From the NCBI RefSeq assembly GCF_019351405.1, contig NZ_JAHWZX010000002.1:124001-188000 (forward strand): a stretch of 64,000 nt of DNA, read 5' to 3'. The first letter of the stretch is position 1, and every line of letters begins with the position of its first letter. The notes beneath the pieces were generated by a model. That model worked only from the letters and a program-made list of their open reading frames with translations, did no database searches and was not told the DNA's origin. Made by a program: the position numbers and the translations under genes. This DNA comes from Stakelama flava (GTDB lineage Bacteria > Pseudomonadota > Alphaproteobacteria > Sphingomonadales > Sphingomonadaceae). Shown here in pieces: positions 1 through 6,729 of the stretch.

Positions 1-270
1 GCGGTGGGCGGGATCGGGGGCAAGGCCGGCCTGCGGAAAGGCATCGGCAAGATAGGCGCAAATCGCCGCGCATTCGCTGACGACATGATCGCCATGCCGG
101 ATCGCGGGAACCTTTCCCATCGGATTGATAGCGAGAAAGGCATCGCCCTTCATCGTCGATGCATAATCGAGCAGCTGCGTTTCATAAGGCTGCCCCACCT
201 CTTCCAGCATCCAGCGGACAATCCGCCCGCGCGACATCGGATTGGTATAGAAAATCAAATTTTCGGCCAT
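1..270 (-). CDS. Glutathione S-transferase family protein (N-terminal part, cut by window edge)
   Basis: The frame opens with ATG at 270 and runs off the left edge without a stop, giving the first 90 residues. They match the thioredoxin-like N-terminal domain of glutathione S-transferases: a short first strand (NLIFYTNPMSRGR) with the region where the catalytic Ser/Cys normally lies, a helix with RWMLEEVG, the cis-proline segment GKVPAIRHGD, and the glutathione-contacting SECAAI. GSTs conjugate or reduce electrophilic substrates with glutathione in the cytoplasm. The exact class cannot be decided because the C-terminal helical domain is missing. Confidence 0.8.
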   Translation of the reverse strand, partial: MAENLIFYTNPMSRGRIVRWMLEEVGQPYETQLLDYASTMKGDAFLAINPMGKVPAIRHGDHVVSECAAICAYLADAFPQAGLAPDPAHR

Positions 271-363
271 CGCGATTCCCCTTCGACGCAAACAGAACAT
301 AAAAAGAACAGTTTTGCATTTCGGTCAAGCCGCGATTTGCGACGCGCGCGGCCAATGCCCCCC

Positions 364-1218
364 TCAGCCGCTATCGCGTTCGAGAAATGCATCAATGCGC
401 CGTGCTACCTCACTTGTTGCAGGCGTATAGACCATCATGGTCAGGTCCGATCGCCCCTCCACCCAAAAGGAGGAAAATTCGAGTTCCAGCGGCCCGAGTT
501 CGGGATGGTGGATACGCTTGGTCCCCTCTCCACCGCCCAGCACCTCATTATCGCGCCACATCATTGCGAATTCGGGACTCATATCGGACAGTTCGGCAAC
601 CAGCCTTTCGATTTCCGCGCCCGCGCCCGCACGGACTGCATCGGCGCGAAACGCTCCCACGACAAACCGCGCCACACGCAGCCAATCCTCCTGCGCCGCT
701 TTCATGCGCGAATCGCTGAACATGATTCGCAGGATGTTGCGCCGGTCCGGGGGAAGCTGCGAATAATCCATCAGCAGCGCCGTCGCCGCGCGGTTCCAGG
801 CCAGAACGTCCCAGGTCGCCGACCTGATCATCGCCGGGCTGGCGGGAACGGCGTCCAGCACGCGTTGCAGGCGCGGCGTGATGATGTTTTCCGGCGCGCG
901 GTAGCGTGCTTCGGGAGGATGGCCAAATGCCAGGATATGCAGATGCTGCCGCTCGGGTTCGGTCAGCATCAGCCCCGCCGCGATGCGTTCGAGCACATCC
1001 GCCGACGGCGCTCCGCCCCGCCCCTGTTCGAGCCAGGTATACCAGGTCGGACTGATATTGGCGCGTTGCGCCACCTCTTCCCGGCGCAGCCCCGGCGTTC
1101 GCCGCCGCCCCACCGGCAGGCCCAGACTGGCCGGGTCAAGCCGCATCCTGCGATCACGCAAAAAGATGCCGAGCGAATTTTCCCGTGGCTGCGGCGTGGT
1201 ATTCCTGTTGTTCATCAT
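364..1218 (-). CDS. XRE-family transcriptional regulator with MmyB-like ligand-binding domain
   Basis: The protein has 284 residues, or 283 from the second ATG at 1215. Residues about 15-85 form a helix-turn-helix of the XRE type, including RREEVAQRANIS and WYTWLEQGR. Residues about 110-280 resemble the MmyB-like PAS-type ligand domain (WDVLAWNRAA, a Trp/Arg-rich middle, and the terminal FLER). Such proteins are usually local repressors or activators of an adjacent oxidoreductase gene. It is transcribed divergently from the SDR gene starting at 1297, with 78 bp between them, so control of that gene is the likely job. The ligand is unknown. No clear Shine-Dalgarno is visible before the start. 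Confidence 0.85.
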   Translation of the reverse strand: MMNNRNTTPQPRENSLGIFLRDRRMRLDPASLGLPVGRRRTPGLRREEVAQRANISPTWYTWLEQGRGGAPSADVLERIAAGLMLTEPERQHLHILAFGHPPEARYRAPENIITPRLQRVLDAVPASPAMIRSATWDVLAWNRAATALLMDYSQLPPDRRNILRIMFSDSRMKAAQEDWLRVARFVVGAFRADAVRAGAGAEIERLVAELSDMSPEFAMMWRDNEVLGGGEGTKRIHHPELGPLELEFSSFWVEGRSDLTMMVYTPATSEVARRIDAFLERDSG

Positions 1219-1296
1219 ACCATGATAACGTCACTACTTTAATAGGAAATTTGGTAGCGCATCTTGGCTGTCCGAACAATATCGGAGAGTTTGAAG

Positions 1297-2199
1297 ATGC
1301 GTGTATTTGTCACTGGCGCGACCGGGTTCATCGGATCGCGGATTGTGCCCGAATTGATTGCGGGCGGTCATGAAGTCATCGGGATGACGCGATCCGACGC
1401 GGGCGAACGTTCGCTGGCACAGGCTGGCGCAACCGCGCACCGCGCGACTCTGGAGGATCCGGAAAGCGTAATGGCGGGGGTGGAAAAGGCCGATGCCGTG
1501 ATCCACACCGCGTTCGACCATGATTTTTCCAATTTCGTGGAAAATTGCGAAAAGGACCGACGCGTAATCGCCGCGATGGGATCGGTGCTGAAGGGGTCCG
1601 ACCGGCCGCTGATGATCACGTCGGGGACCGGCATGGGAGACTCCGGCGACGGCCGTCCTGCATCGGAAGACATCTGCAATACCACCCATCCGAATCCGCG
1701 CGTCGCATCGGAAATCGCGGCGCAGGCGCTGCTTGACGATGGCGTGCACATATTGGTGATGCGGCTACCGCAGGTTCACGACACAGTTCGTCAGGGCCTG
1801 ATTACGCCCTATATCCAGATTTCGCGCGAAAAGGGATCGGTCGCCTATGTCGGCGAAGGAGCGAACCGCTGGCCCGCCGCGCATGTCAGCGACGTCGCGA
1901 AACTGTACGCGCTTTCCTTTAACAAGGGCGCACCGGGCACCCGCTATCATGCGGTGGCCGAAGAAGGGATCACGGCGCGCGCGATCGCACAAGTCGTCGG
2001 GGCCGGGCTGAACCTGCCGGTGGTGTCGCTATCGCAAGACGAAGCGCAGGCGCATTTCGGCTGGTTCGCGATGTTCGCCAGCCTTGACATGCCCGCCAGC
2101 AGCGCGATCACCCGCGAACGGATCGATTGGCAACCCACTGGGCCGGACCTGCTCACCGACCTGAAGAACATGGACTATCAGGCAGCCGCCGGGCACTGA
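1297..2199 (+). CDS. SDR-family NAD(P)-dependent oxidoreductase (extended/atypical type)
   Basis: The protein has 300 residues. It opens with the nucleotide-binding glycine motif TGATGFIG at residues about 6-13 and shows further Rossmann features: DAVIHTAF after the third strand and a TSGTGMG segment near residues 115-122. This pattern fits NAD-dependent epimerase/dehydratase-like extended SDRs whose catalytic Tyr-Lys is often degenerate. I chose the ATG at 1297, not the upstream in-frame start at 1264, because GGAG at 1284-1287 sits at good spacing and the glycine motif then lies at the usual distance from the N-terminus. It is divergent from the XRE/MmyB regulator, which probably controls it. 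The substrate cannot be inferred. Confidence 0.85.
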   Translation: MRVFVTGATGFIGSRIVPELIAGGHEVIGMTRSDAGERSLAQAGATAHRATLEDPESVMAGVEKADAVIHTAFDHDFSNFVENCEKDRRVIAAMGSVLKGSDRPLMITSGTGMGDSGDGRPASEDICNTTHPNPRVASEIAAQALLDDGVHILVMRLPQVHDTVRQGLITPYIQISREKGSVAYVGEGANRWPAAHVSDVAKLYALSFNKGAPGTRYHAVAEEGITARAIAQVVGAGLNLPVVSLSQDEAQAHFGWFAMFASLDMPASSAITRERIDWQPTGPDLLTDLKNMDYQAAAGH

Positions 2200-2305
2200 T
2201 AGCGGCCGGGGCTGCGCCGGATCGTCCGCCGCAGCCTTGCCCCTCTCCTTTCGATATCGCGAGCGGCAAAGGTTGTGCAGCAATCCGGCGGCAGTTCTTG
2301 CCACG

Positions 2306-2343
2306 CTGGATTGCTTCACCCGCGTCGCGGGTTCGCAATGACG
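2306..2343. repeat. REP-like palindromic intergenic element
   Basis: The element begins CTGGATTGCTTC and ends CGCAATGACG, flanking a perfect 7-bp stem (ACCCGCG, T, CGCGGGT, 2318-2332). These outer boxes match the repeated intergenic sequence widely seen in alphaproteobacteria (TGGATTGCTTC ... CGCAATGACG). Only this one copy is seen in the window. It lies between the convergent SDR and trcR genes. Confidence 0.6.
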
Positions 2344-2402
2344 AAGGGGCGGCCGGTTAAGAGCGGCACAGTTTGGAGGTCCGAGGCCGCAAGGGCGCGT
2401 CT

Positions 2403-2420
2403 GGCGGACGATGGTCCGCC
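2403..2420. other. Short perfect hairpin downstream of trcR
   Basis: GGCGGAC and GTCCGCC pair perfectly around a 4-base loop, starting 8 bases beyond the trcR stop. No T-run follows on either strand, so this is not a canonical intrinsic terminator. It may protect the 3' end of the transcript. Confidence 0.4.
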
Positions 2421-2427
2421 CGGCGCG

Positions 2428-3102
2428 TCAATGTTTGAAGGGGTCTTCGAAGGCGGGCTTTTCGGGTTCTTCGCCGCGCGCTTCGGCAAGCGCCGCCGCT
2501 TCGGCGTCACGGGCGGCCTGTTCGCGTTCGGCGCGCAGTTCCTCGATCAATGCTTCACGGTCGCCTTCAAGCCGGGTATCGGTCGGCTGCTGATCGATGC
2601 CGGCGGCCTTTGCCGCCTTTGCCACGACCGCGTCGAGTTCGCGCTGCGAACACAGGCCCAGCGTCACGGGGTCCTTGGGTACGATATTGGCGATGTTCCA
2701 ATGACTGCGATCGCGGATCGCGGCGATGGTCGTGCGCGTGGTGCCGATCAGCTTGCCGATCTGGCCGTCGGAGATTTCCGGATGATTGCGGATGATCCAG
2801 GCGATGCCGTCGGGCTTGTCCTGCCGCTTGGAAACCGGCGTGTAGCGCGGCCCCTTGGTCCGGCGAATCTGTTCCGGGCCCTTTTGCATCTTGAGGCGAT
2901 AATCGGGGTCTTCCTGCCCCTTTTCGATCTCCTCCATCGTCACTTCATGCGCGCGAACGGGATCGCGCCCCGTCAATTTGGTCGCGGCGGTATCGTCCGC
3001 GATCGCCTGCACCTCCAAAATGTGCAGGCCGCAGAAATCTGCGATCTGTTCAAAGGAAAGCGCGGTGTTGTCGACCAGCCAGGAAGCGGTCGCGTGCGGC
3101 AT
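2428..3102 (-). CDS. trcR: DUF1013 protein, cell-cycle transcriptional regulator TrcR
   Basis: The protein has 224 residues and matches DUF1013 along its length: an N-terminal ATASWLVDNTALSFEQIADF segment, a central helix-turn-helix-like region (GIAWIIRNHPEISDGQIGKLIGTTRTTI, residues about 100-130), a conserved SHWNIANIVPKDPVTLGLC stretch, and a charged Ala/Glu-rich C-terminal coiled tail. The family is nearly restricted to alphaproteobacteria and is annotated as cell-cycle regulator TrcR. I chose ATG at 3102 because the upstream extension to 3222 overlaps the agt terminator and is not family-like. It lies downstream of the glycosyltransferase on the same strand but beyond a terminator, so it is probably transcribed separately. 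Confidence 0.85.
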   Translation of the reverse strand: MPHATASWLVDNTALSFEQIADFCGLHILEVQAIADDTAATKLTGRDPVRAHEVTMEEIEKGQEDPDYRLKMQKGPEQIRRTKGPRYTPVSKRQDKPDGIAWIIRNHPEISDGQIGKLIGTTRTTIAAIRDRSHWNIANIVPKDPVTLGLCSQRELDAVVAKAAKAAGIDQQPTDTRLEGDREALIEELRAEREQAARDAEAAALAEARGEEPEKPAFEDPFKH

Positions 3103-3130
3103 CAGCGGCTGTGACACGGCGGAAATTCTC

Positions 3131-3165
3131 CACAAACAATAAGGGCCGCCCCTCGCGGAGCGGCC
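3131..3165 (-). terminator. Rho-independent terminator after the glycosyltransferase
   Basis: Read on the minus strand, GGCCGC (3165-3160) pairs with GCGGCC (3149-3144) and is followed by a T-rich stretch (CTTATTGTTTG). It lies about 60 bases after the glycosyltransferase stop at 3223 and before trcR. Confidence 0.55.
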
Positions 3166-3222
3166 GACCTCTATTTCCCGATCTAGCCGTGCTTGCCGAC
3201 AAGGGCAAGGGGCGGCGTTCAA

Positions 3223-4245
3223 TCAGGCCGCGTGCCGCTTCGCCGCGATCGGGGCCAGCGCGCCCAAAAACTGCGCCGCGCTTGCTTCCCAGGTGAACCC
3301 CGCGCCGTAGCGAGCGCACGCCGCGCGATCTTTTTTCAGAGCTTCAGCTATGGAGTCTTCCAGCCGCTCGTCCATCGCGCCGACGCCGCGGGTGAGAATA
3401 TCCATTGGACCAGTGACGGGAAAAGCCGCGACCGGCGTGCCGCAGGCGAGTGCTTCGATCATCACCAGCCCGAACGTGTCGGTGCGGCTGGGAAAGACGA
3501 AAACATCGGCGGCCGCATATATGCTCGCCAGTTCCTCCCCGAAGCGCGCGCCCAGAAAGATCGCGCGTGGGTGTTTCGCCTCCAACGCCGGCCGTGCCGG
3601 GCCATCGCCGACGACGATTTTCGTACCCGGATGCTGGTTTTGCAAAAACGCTTCGAGATTCTTCTCAATGGCCACGCGGCCGACATACAGTTGCAGCGGG
3701 CGCGGCAGATGCGCCAGCGTGGGATTGGGCGTCACGTCGCCATGGAAATGGTGCAGGTCCACCCCCCTGCCCCATTGCCGCACTTTGGCAAGGCCATGAT
3801 CGTTCAGTGTCCGGCGGATCGACGCGGTGGAAGCGAGAACCGCCTCAGCAGGTGCATGGAACCAGCGAATATAGCGCCAGACCCAGTCGACCGGCACGCC
3901 CGATCGCGCCGAAATATAGTCGGGAAACTGCGTGTGATACGCGGTGGTGAAGGGGAAATGCCGCCGGATGCACCAGCGCCGGGCAGCAATGCATAACGGC
4001 CCTTCGGTCGCGAGATGGATGGCATCGGGCGCGAAATCGGCGAGCAGGTCACCCACCCTGCCCGTTCCCGCCATCGCCAGCCGGATTTCGGGATAGGTCG
4101 GACAGGGAAGCGAATGGAAGCGGTCAGGCGAGAGGACCAGGACGCGGTGCCCCTGCGCCTCAAGGACCGTGCGCACCGATTGCAGGGTGCGTACCACGCC
4201 GTTGACCTGTGGTTCCCAGGCGTCGGTGACGAGGGCGATGCGCAT
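3223..4245 (-). CDS. Family-1 (GT4) glycosyltransferase, Agt/MgtA/SqdX-like lipid glycosyltransferase candidate
   Basis: The protein has 340 residues with a GT-B fold layout. The N-terminal acceptor domain opens MRIALVTDAWEPQVNGVV, a signature shared by GDP-mannose-dependent diacylglycerol mannosyltransferases, SqdX and Agt-type enzymes. The C-terminal donor domain has GRVAIEKNLEAFL, the nucleotide-sugar segment PSRTDTFGLVMIEALACGTPVAAFPV, and the conserved E-x7-E region. The start ATG at 4245 is 4 bases after the metallophosphoesterase stop, so the two genes are one operon. By family knowledge such enzymes add a hexose to diacylglycerol. With the upstream PlcP-like gene this suggests glycolipid formation when phosphate is scarce. 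The sugar donor is not determinable from sequence. Confidence 0.75.
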   Translation of the reverse strand: MRIALVTDAWEPQVNGVVRTLQSVRTVLEAQGHRVLVLSPDRFHSLPCPTYPEIRLAMAGTGRVGDLLADFAPDAIHLATEGPLCIAARRWCIRRHFPFTTAYHTQFPDYISARSGVPVDWVWRYIRWFHAPAEAVLASTASIRRTLNDHGLAKVRQWGRGVDLHHFHGDVTPNPTLAHLPRPLQLYVGRVAIEKNLEAFLQNQHPGTKIVVGDGPARPALEAKHPRAIFLGARFGEELASIYAAADVFVFPSRTDTFGLVMIEALACGTPVAAFPVTGPMDILTRGVGAMDERLEDSIAEALKKDRAACARYGAGFTWEASAAQFLGALAPIAAKRHAA

Positions 4246-4249
4246 GGGG

Positions 4250-5143
4250 TCAGGCCGCTGCCCGTACCGCGCTTGCCCGCGCATCGGCGTCGCGCCGCGC
4301 GATCTCGTCCGCCCAGTGGAGGATTTCCATCCGCCCGTCAAAATGTTCGACCAGCGCCGTGCAGCCCTCCACCCAGTCGCCATCGTTATAATATTCGATG
4401 CCGCCGATCGTGCGCGCATCGGCGGTGTGGATATGACCGGCGATTACGCCGTCTACGCCGCGCGCGCCCGCTTCACGCGCCATGACGGTTTCAAAGTTCG
4501 AGATGAATTCTACGGCGTTCTTCACCTTTTTCTTGGCGTGTTTCGACAGCGACCAATATGGCAGCCTCATCGCCCGGCGATAGCCGTTCACCCAGCGGTT
4601 GAGCGTCATCATCATGGTGTATGCGGCATCGCCCAGATGCGCGAGCCAGCGATGCGACAGCGTGATCGCGTCGAATTCATCGCCGTGCAGGACCAGAAGC
4701 CGTCTGCCGTCGGCTGTTTCGTGCACCGCCTGACGCCGGATTTCTACGCCGCCGAAATTCAGCCCGGCGAACTGTCGAAACATCTCGTCATGATTGCCGG
4801 GGATAAAGACGATGCGGGTGCCGCGCTTCGCCCGTTTCAAAATCCGCCAGACGATGTCGTTATGCGTGGCGGGCCAGTAGAATTTCTTCTTAAGCCGCCA
4901 TCCGTCGATGATGTCGCCGACCAGATACATGGTGTCGCTGTCGACATGGTCGAGAAAGTCGATCAGCATTTCGGCGTTGGAACCGCGCGTGCCCAGATGA
5001 ATGTCCGAAATCCAGACGGTGCGATACTGGCGTCGCCGGGTTACCGGATCGTCCGATACCGCCGACCCCCCGGCCAGGAAATCGGCAAGATAGCCATCGA
5101 TCGGTACTCTGGTGATTACAGCCATGTCCTGAACCGCCCCCAT
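4250..5143 (-). CDS. Metallophosphoesterase, PlcP-type phospholipase C candidate (UDP-2,3-diacylglucosamine diphosphatase-like)
   Basis: The protein has 297 residues with the full dimetal phosphoesterase motif set: D47-x-H49 (SDIHLG), GD76-77 in YLVGDIIDGW, GNHDE at 116-120, HGD at 153-155, and GHIH at 236-239. The central KKKFYWPATHNDIV and the C-terminal EYYNDGDWVEGCTAL are typical of the long LpxH-like branch that includes alphaproteobacterial PlcP, which removes phospholipid head groups. Classic LpxH is shorter (about 240 residues). It is the first gene of a two-gene operon with a lipid-type glycosyltransferase. A 41-bp inverted repeat resembling Pho boxes lies 37-77 bp upstream. A second in-frame ATG is at 5125. 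An LpxH role in lipid A synthesis is the alternative. Confidence 0.75.
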   Translation of the reverse strand: MGAVQDMAVITRVPIDGYLADFLAGGSAVSDDPVTRRRQYRTVWISDIHLGTRGSNAEMLIDFLDHVDSDTMYLVGDIIDGWRLKKKFYWPATHNDIVWRILKRAKRGTRIVFIPGNHDEMFRQFAGLNFGGVEIRRQAVHETADGRRLLVLHGDEFDAITLSHRWLAHLGDAAYTMMMTLNRWVNGYRRAMRLPYWSLSKHAKKKVKNAVEFISNFETVMAREAGARGVDGVIAGHIHTADARTIGGIEYYNDGDWVEGCTALVEHFDGRMEILHWADEIARRDADARASAVRAAA

Positions 5144-5179
5144 GCCCCGTTTTCGCGTATCCGCGACATGACGGACAAT

Positions 5180-5220
5180 TGTTACAGTTCGCGCGACGGC
5201 GATTTAACCGGACTGTAACA
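5180..5220. promoter_or_regulatory. 9-bp inverted repeat upstream of the PlcP/Agt-like operon, candidate PhoB-type operator
   Basis: TGTTACAGT (5180-5188) and ACTGTAACA (5212-5220) are perfect inverted repeats 23 bases apart. On the minus strand this gives CTGTTAC and CTGTAAC, both close to the Pho-box half-site CTGT(C/A)A(T/C), about 32 bases apart. A further CCGTCAT follows the second one. There is no T-run, so this is not a terminator of the convergent-side gene. Assignment to PhoB is inference. Confidence 0.45.
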
Positions 5221-5258
5221 GGGAAAGCGGCGCGGCGGCCTGCCGCTCCGCCATTGGT

Positions 5259-6266
5259 TCAGGGGGTATAGCCGGTCGTGAGAACGATCTTGCCCGCATG
5301 GTCGCCCGATTCCATCCGGGCATGCGCCTTTGCCGCGTCCTTGAGCGCGAAACTCTTGTCGATCAGGGGTTTCAGCCGCCCCGCCTCGACATGCGGCCAT
5401 ACGGTGCGGTGCAGTTCGTCGGCGACCAGCGCCTTGAACGCCGTGTCGCGCGCGCGCAGCGTCGATCCGGTCAGCGTCAGGCGGCGCTGCATGATGGCGA
5501 AGATGGGAATTTCCGCCTTCGCCCCGCGCTGGACCGCGATCGAAACATGGCGACCGTCCTCCGCCAGGCATTTCAGGTTGCGCGCGACATAATCGCCGCC
5601 GACCATGTCGAGCACTGCGGCGACGCCTTCACCGTTGGTTATGTCGGCGACGCGTTCGACAAAATCTTCCGTTTTGTAATTGATCGCATAGTCCGCACCA
5701 TGGCGCTTTGCCGCCGCGCATTTATCGTCCGAACCGCAGGTAACGATGATGGTGAGCCCGAACAGGTTGGCAAGGCTGATCGCCATGGTGCCGATCCCGC
5801 TGGTTCCGCCATGAACCAGCACCGTGTCGCCGTCAGAGGCATAAGCGCGTTCGAACAGGTTGGTCCACACGGTGAACAGCGTTTCGGGCATCGCCGCTGC
5901 CTCTACCATCGACAGCGCGTCGGGGACCGGCAGGCACTGCCCGACCGGGGCCAGCGCATATTCGGCATAGCCGCCGCCCGCGACCAGCGCGCAGACCGGC
6001 TGGCCCAGATGTTCCTGCCCGACATCCTCGCCCAGCGCCGCGATAGTGCCGGCGATTTCAAGCCCGGGTATCGACGGCGCACCGGGCGGCGGGGGATAGT
6101 TGCCTTGGCGCTGCATGACGTCGGGACGGTTGACGCCCGCCGCAGCGACCCGGATCAGCACTTCGCCCGCGCGTGGGCGCGGCACCGGGCGTTCGCACGC
6201 CACAAGCACCTCCGGCCCGCCCGCCTGCGCCGGATCGATCGCCGTCATCGTATCGGGAAGCGTCAT
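5259..6266 (-). CDS. NAD(P)H-quinone oxidoreductase, PIG3/zinc-independent MDR family
   Basis: The protein has 335 residues in the medium-chain dehydrogenase/reductase fold. The GroES-like N-terminal domain carries AAGVNRPDVMQRQGNYPPPPGA, which is characteristic of the PIG3/TP53I3 quinone-oxidoreductase branch. The Rossmann domain shows VHGGTSGIGTMAI near residue 153 and GADYAINYKTEDF after it. The structural-zinc cysteines are absent, as expected for this branch. These enzymes reduce quinones with NADPH in the cytoplasm. It is divergent from DUF1192 and shares a short upstream region with it. The C-terminus ends KIVLTTGYTP. No downstream partner is evident. Confidence 0.85.
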   Translation of the reverse strand: MTLPDTMTAIDPAQAGGPEVLVACERPVPRPRAGEVLIRVAAAGVNRPDVMQRQGNYPPPPGAPSIPGLEIAGTIAALGEDVGQEHLGQPVCALVAGGGYAEYALAPVGQCLPVPDALSMVEAAAMPETLFTVWTNLFERAYASDGDTVLVHGGTSGIGTMAISLANLFGLTIIVTCGSDDKCAAAKRHGADYAINYKTEDFVERVADITNGEGVAAVLDMVGGDYVARNLKCLAEDGRHVSIAVQRGAKAEIPIFAIMQRRLTLTGSTLRARDTAFKALVADELHRTVWPHVEAGRLKPLIDKSFALKDAAKAHARMESGDHAGKIVLTTGYTP

Positions 6267-6349
6267 GATCGTCGTAATCCCCCAAAGTACGTGCCCCTTG
6301 CGCCCACCTTATTGACATCCGCCGGCCCACGGTCAACGCTGTGCGTGTC

Positions 6350-6547
6350 ATGGAAGCCGACGAGTCCTTCCCGCCCCGCCGGGGCGACCTGCTCGCCGAA
6401 CTGGCGAGGCAGGATCTCGACCCCCTATCGGTGGCCGAACTCGATGCGCGCATCGCCGCGCTGGAAAGCGAGATCGGGCGCACGCGGCGTCACAAGGATG
6501 CGTCGAGCGCACACCGCGCAAATGCCGAGGCGCTGTTCAAGCGATGA
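6350..6547 (+). CDS. DUF1192 family small protein
   Basis: The protein has 65 residues from the ATG at 6350. A GTG at 6341 is also possible. The core DLDPLSVAELDARIAALESEI followed by a helix rich in Arg/Lys/Ala is the DUF1192 signature, a short helical protein restricted to alphaproteobacteria. The heptad-like Leu/Ile spacing suggests a coiled coil. Function is unknown. The conserved place next to a quinone oxidoreductase and upstream of clpA may be only synteny. Confidence 0.8.
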   Translation: MEADESFPPRRGDLLAELARQDLDPLSVAELDARIAALESEIGRTRRHKDASSAHRANAEALFKR

Positions 6548-6729
6548 TGCGCCGACCCCCGCAAGACCCGCCAATGCCACGCCCGACAGACCATGTCGCG
6601 GCCACGCAACGGCGGATTTTCGCGGCGGTGCAGCACGATACAAAGCCCGGCCTTGAGTCCGGACGACGTGCTTCCGACATATGATGAAAGGGTACGCACA
6701 CTTCCTGCGTCCCGCTGGAGTATGATGTA

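Noticed and set aside
6544..6684. A 46-codon frame directly after DUF1192 (overlapping ATGATG)
   Set aside because: Pro/Arg-rich with no family features. Translational coupling is possible but unsupported.
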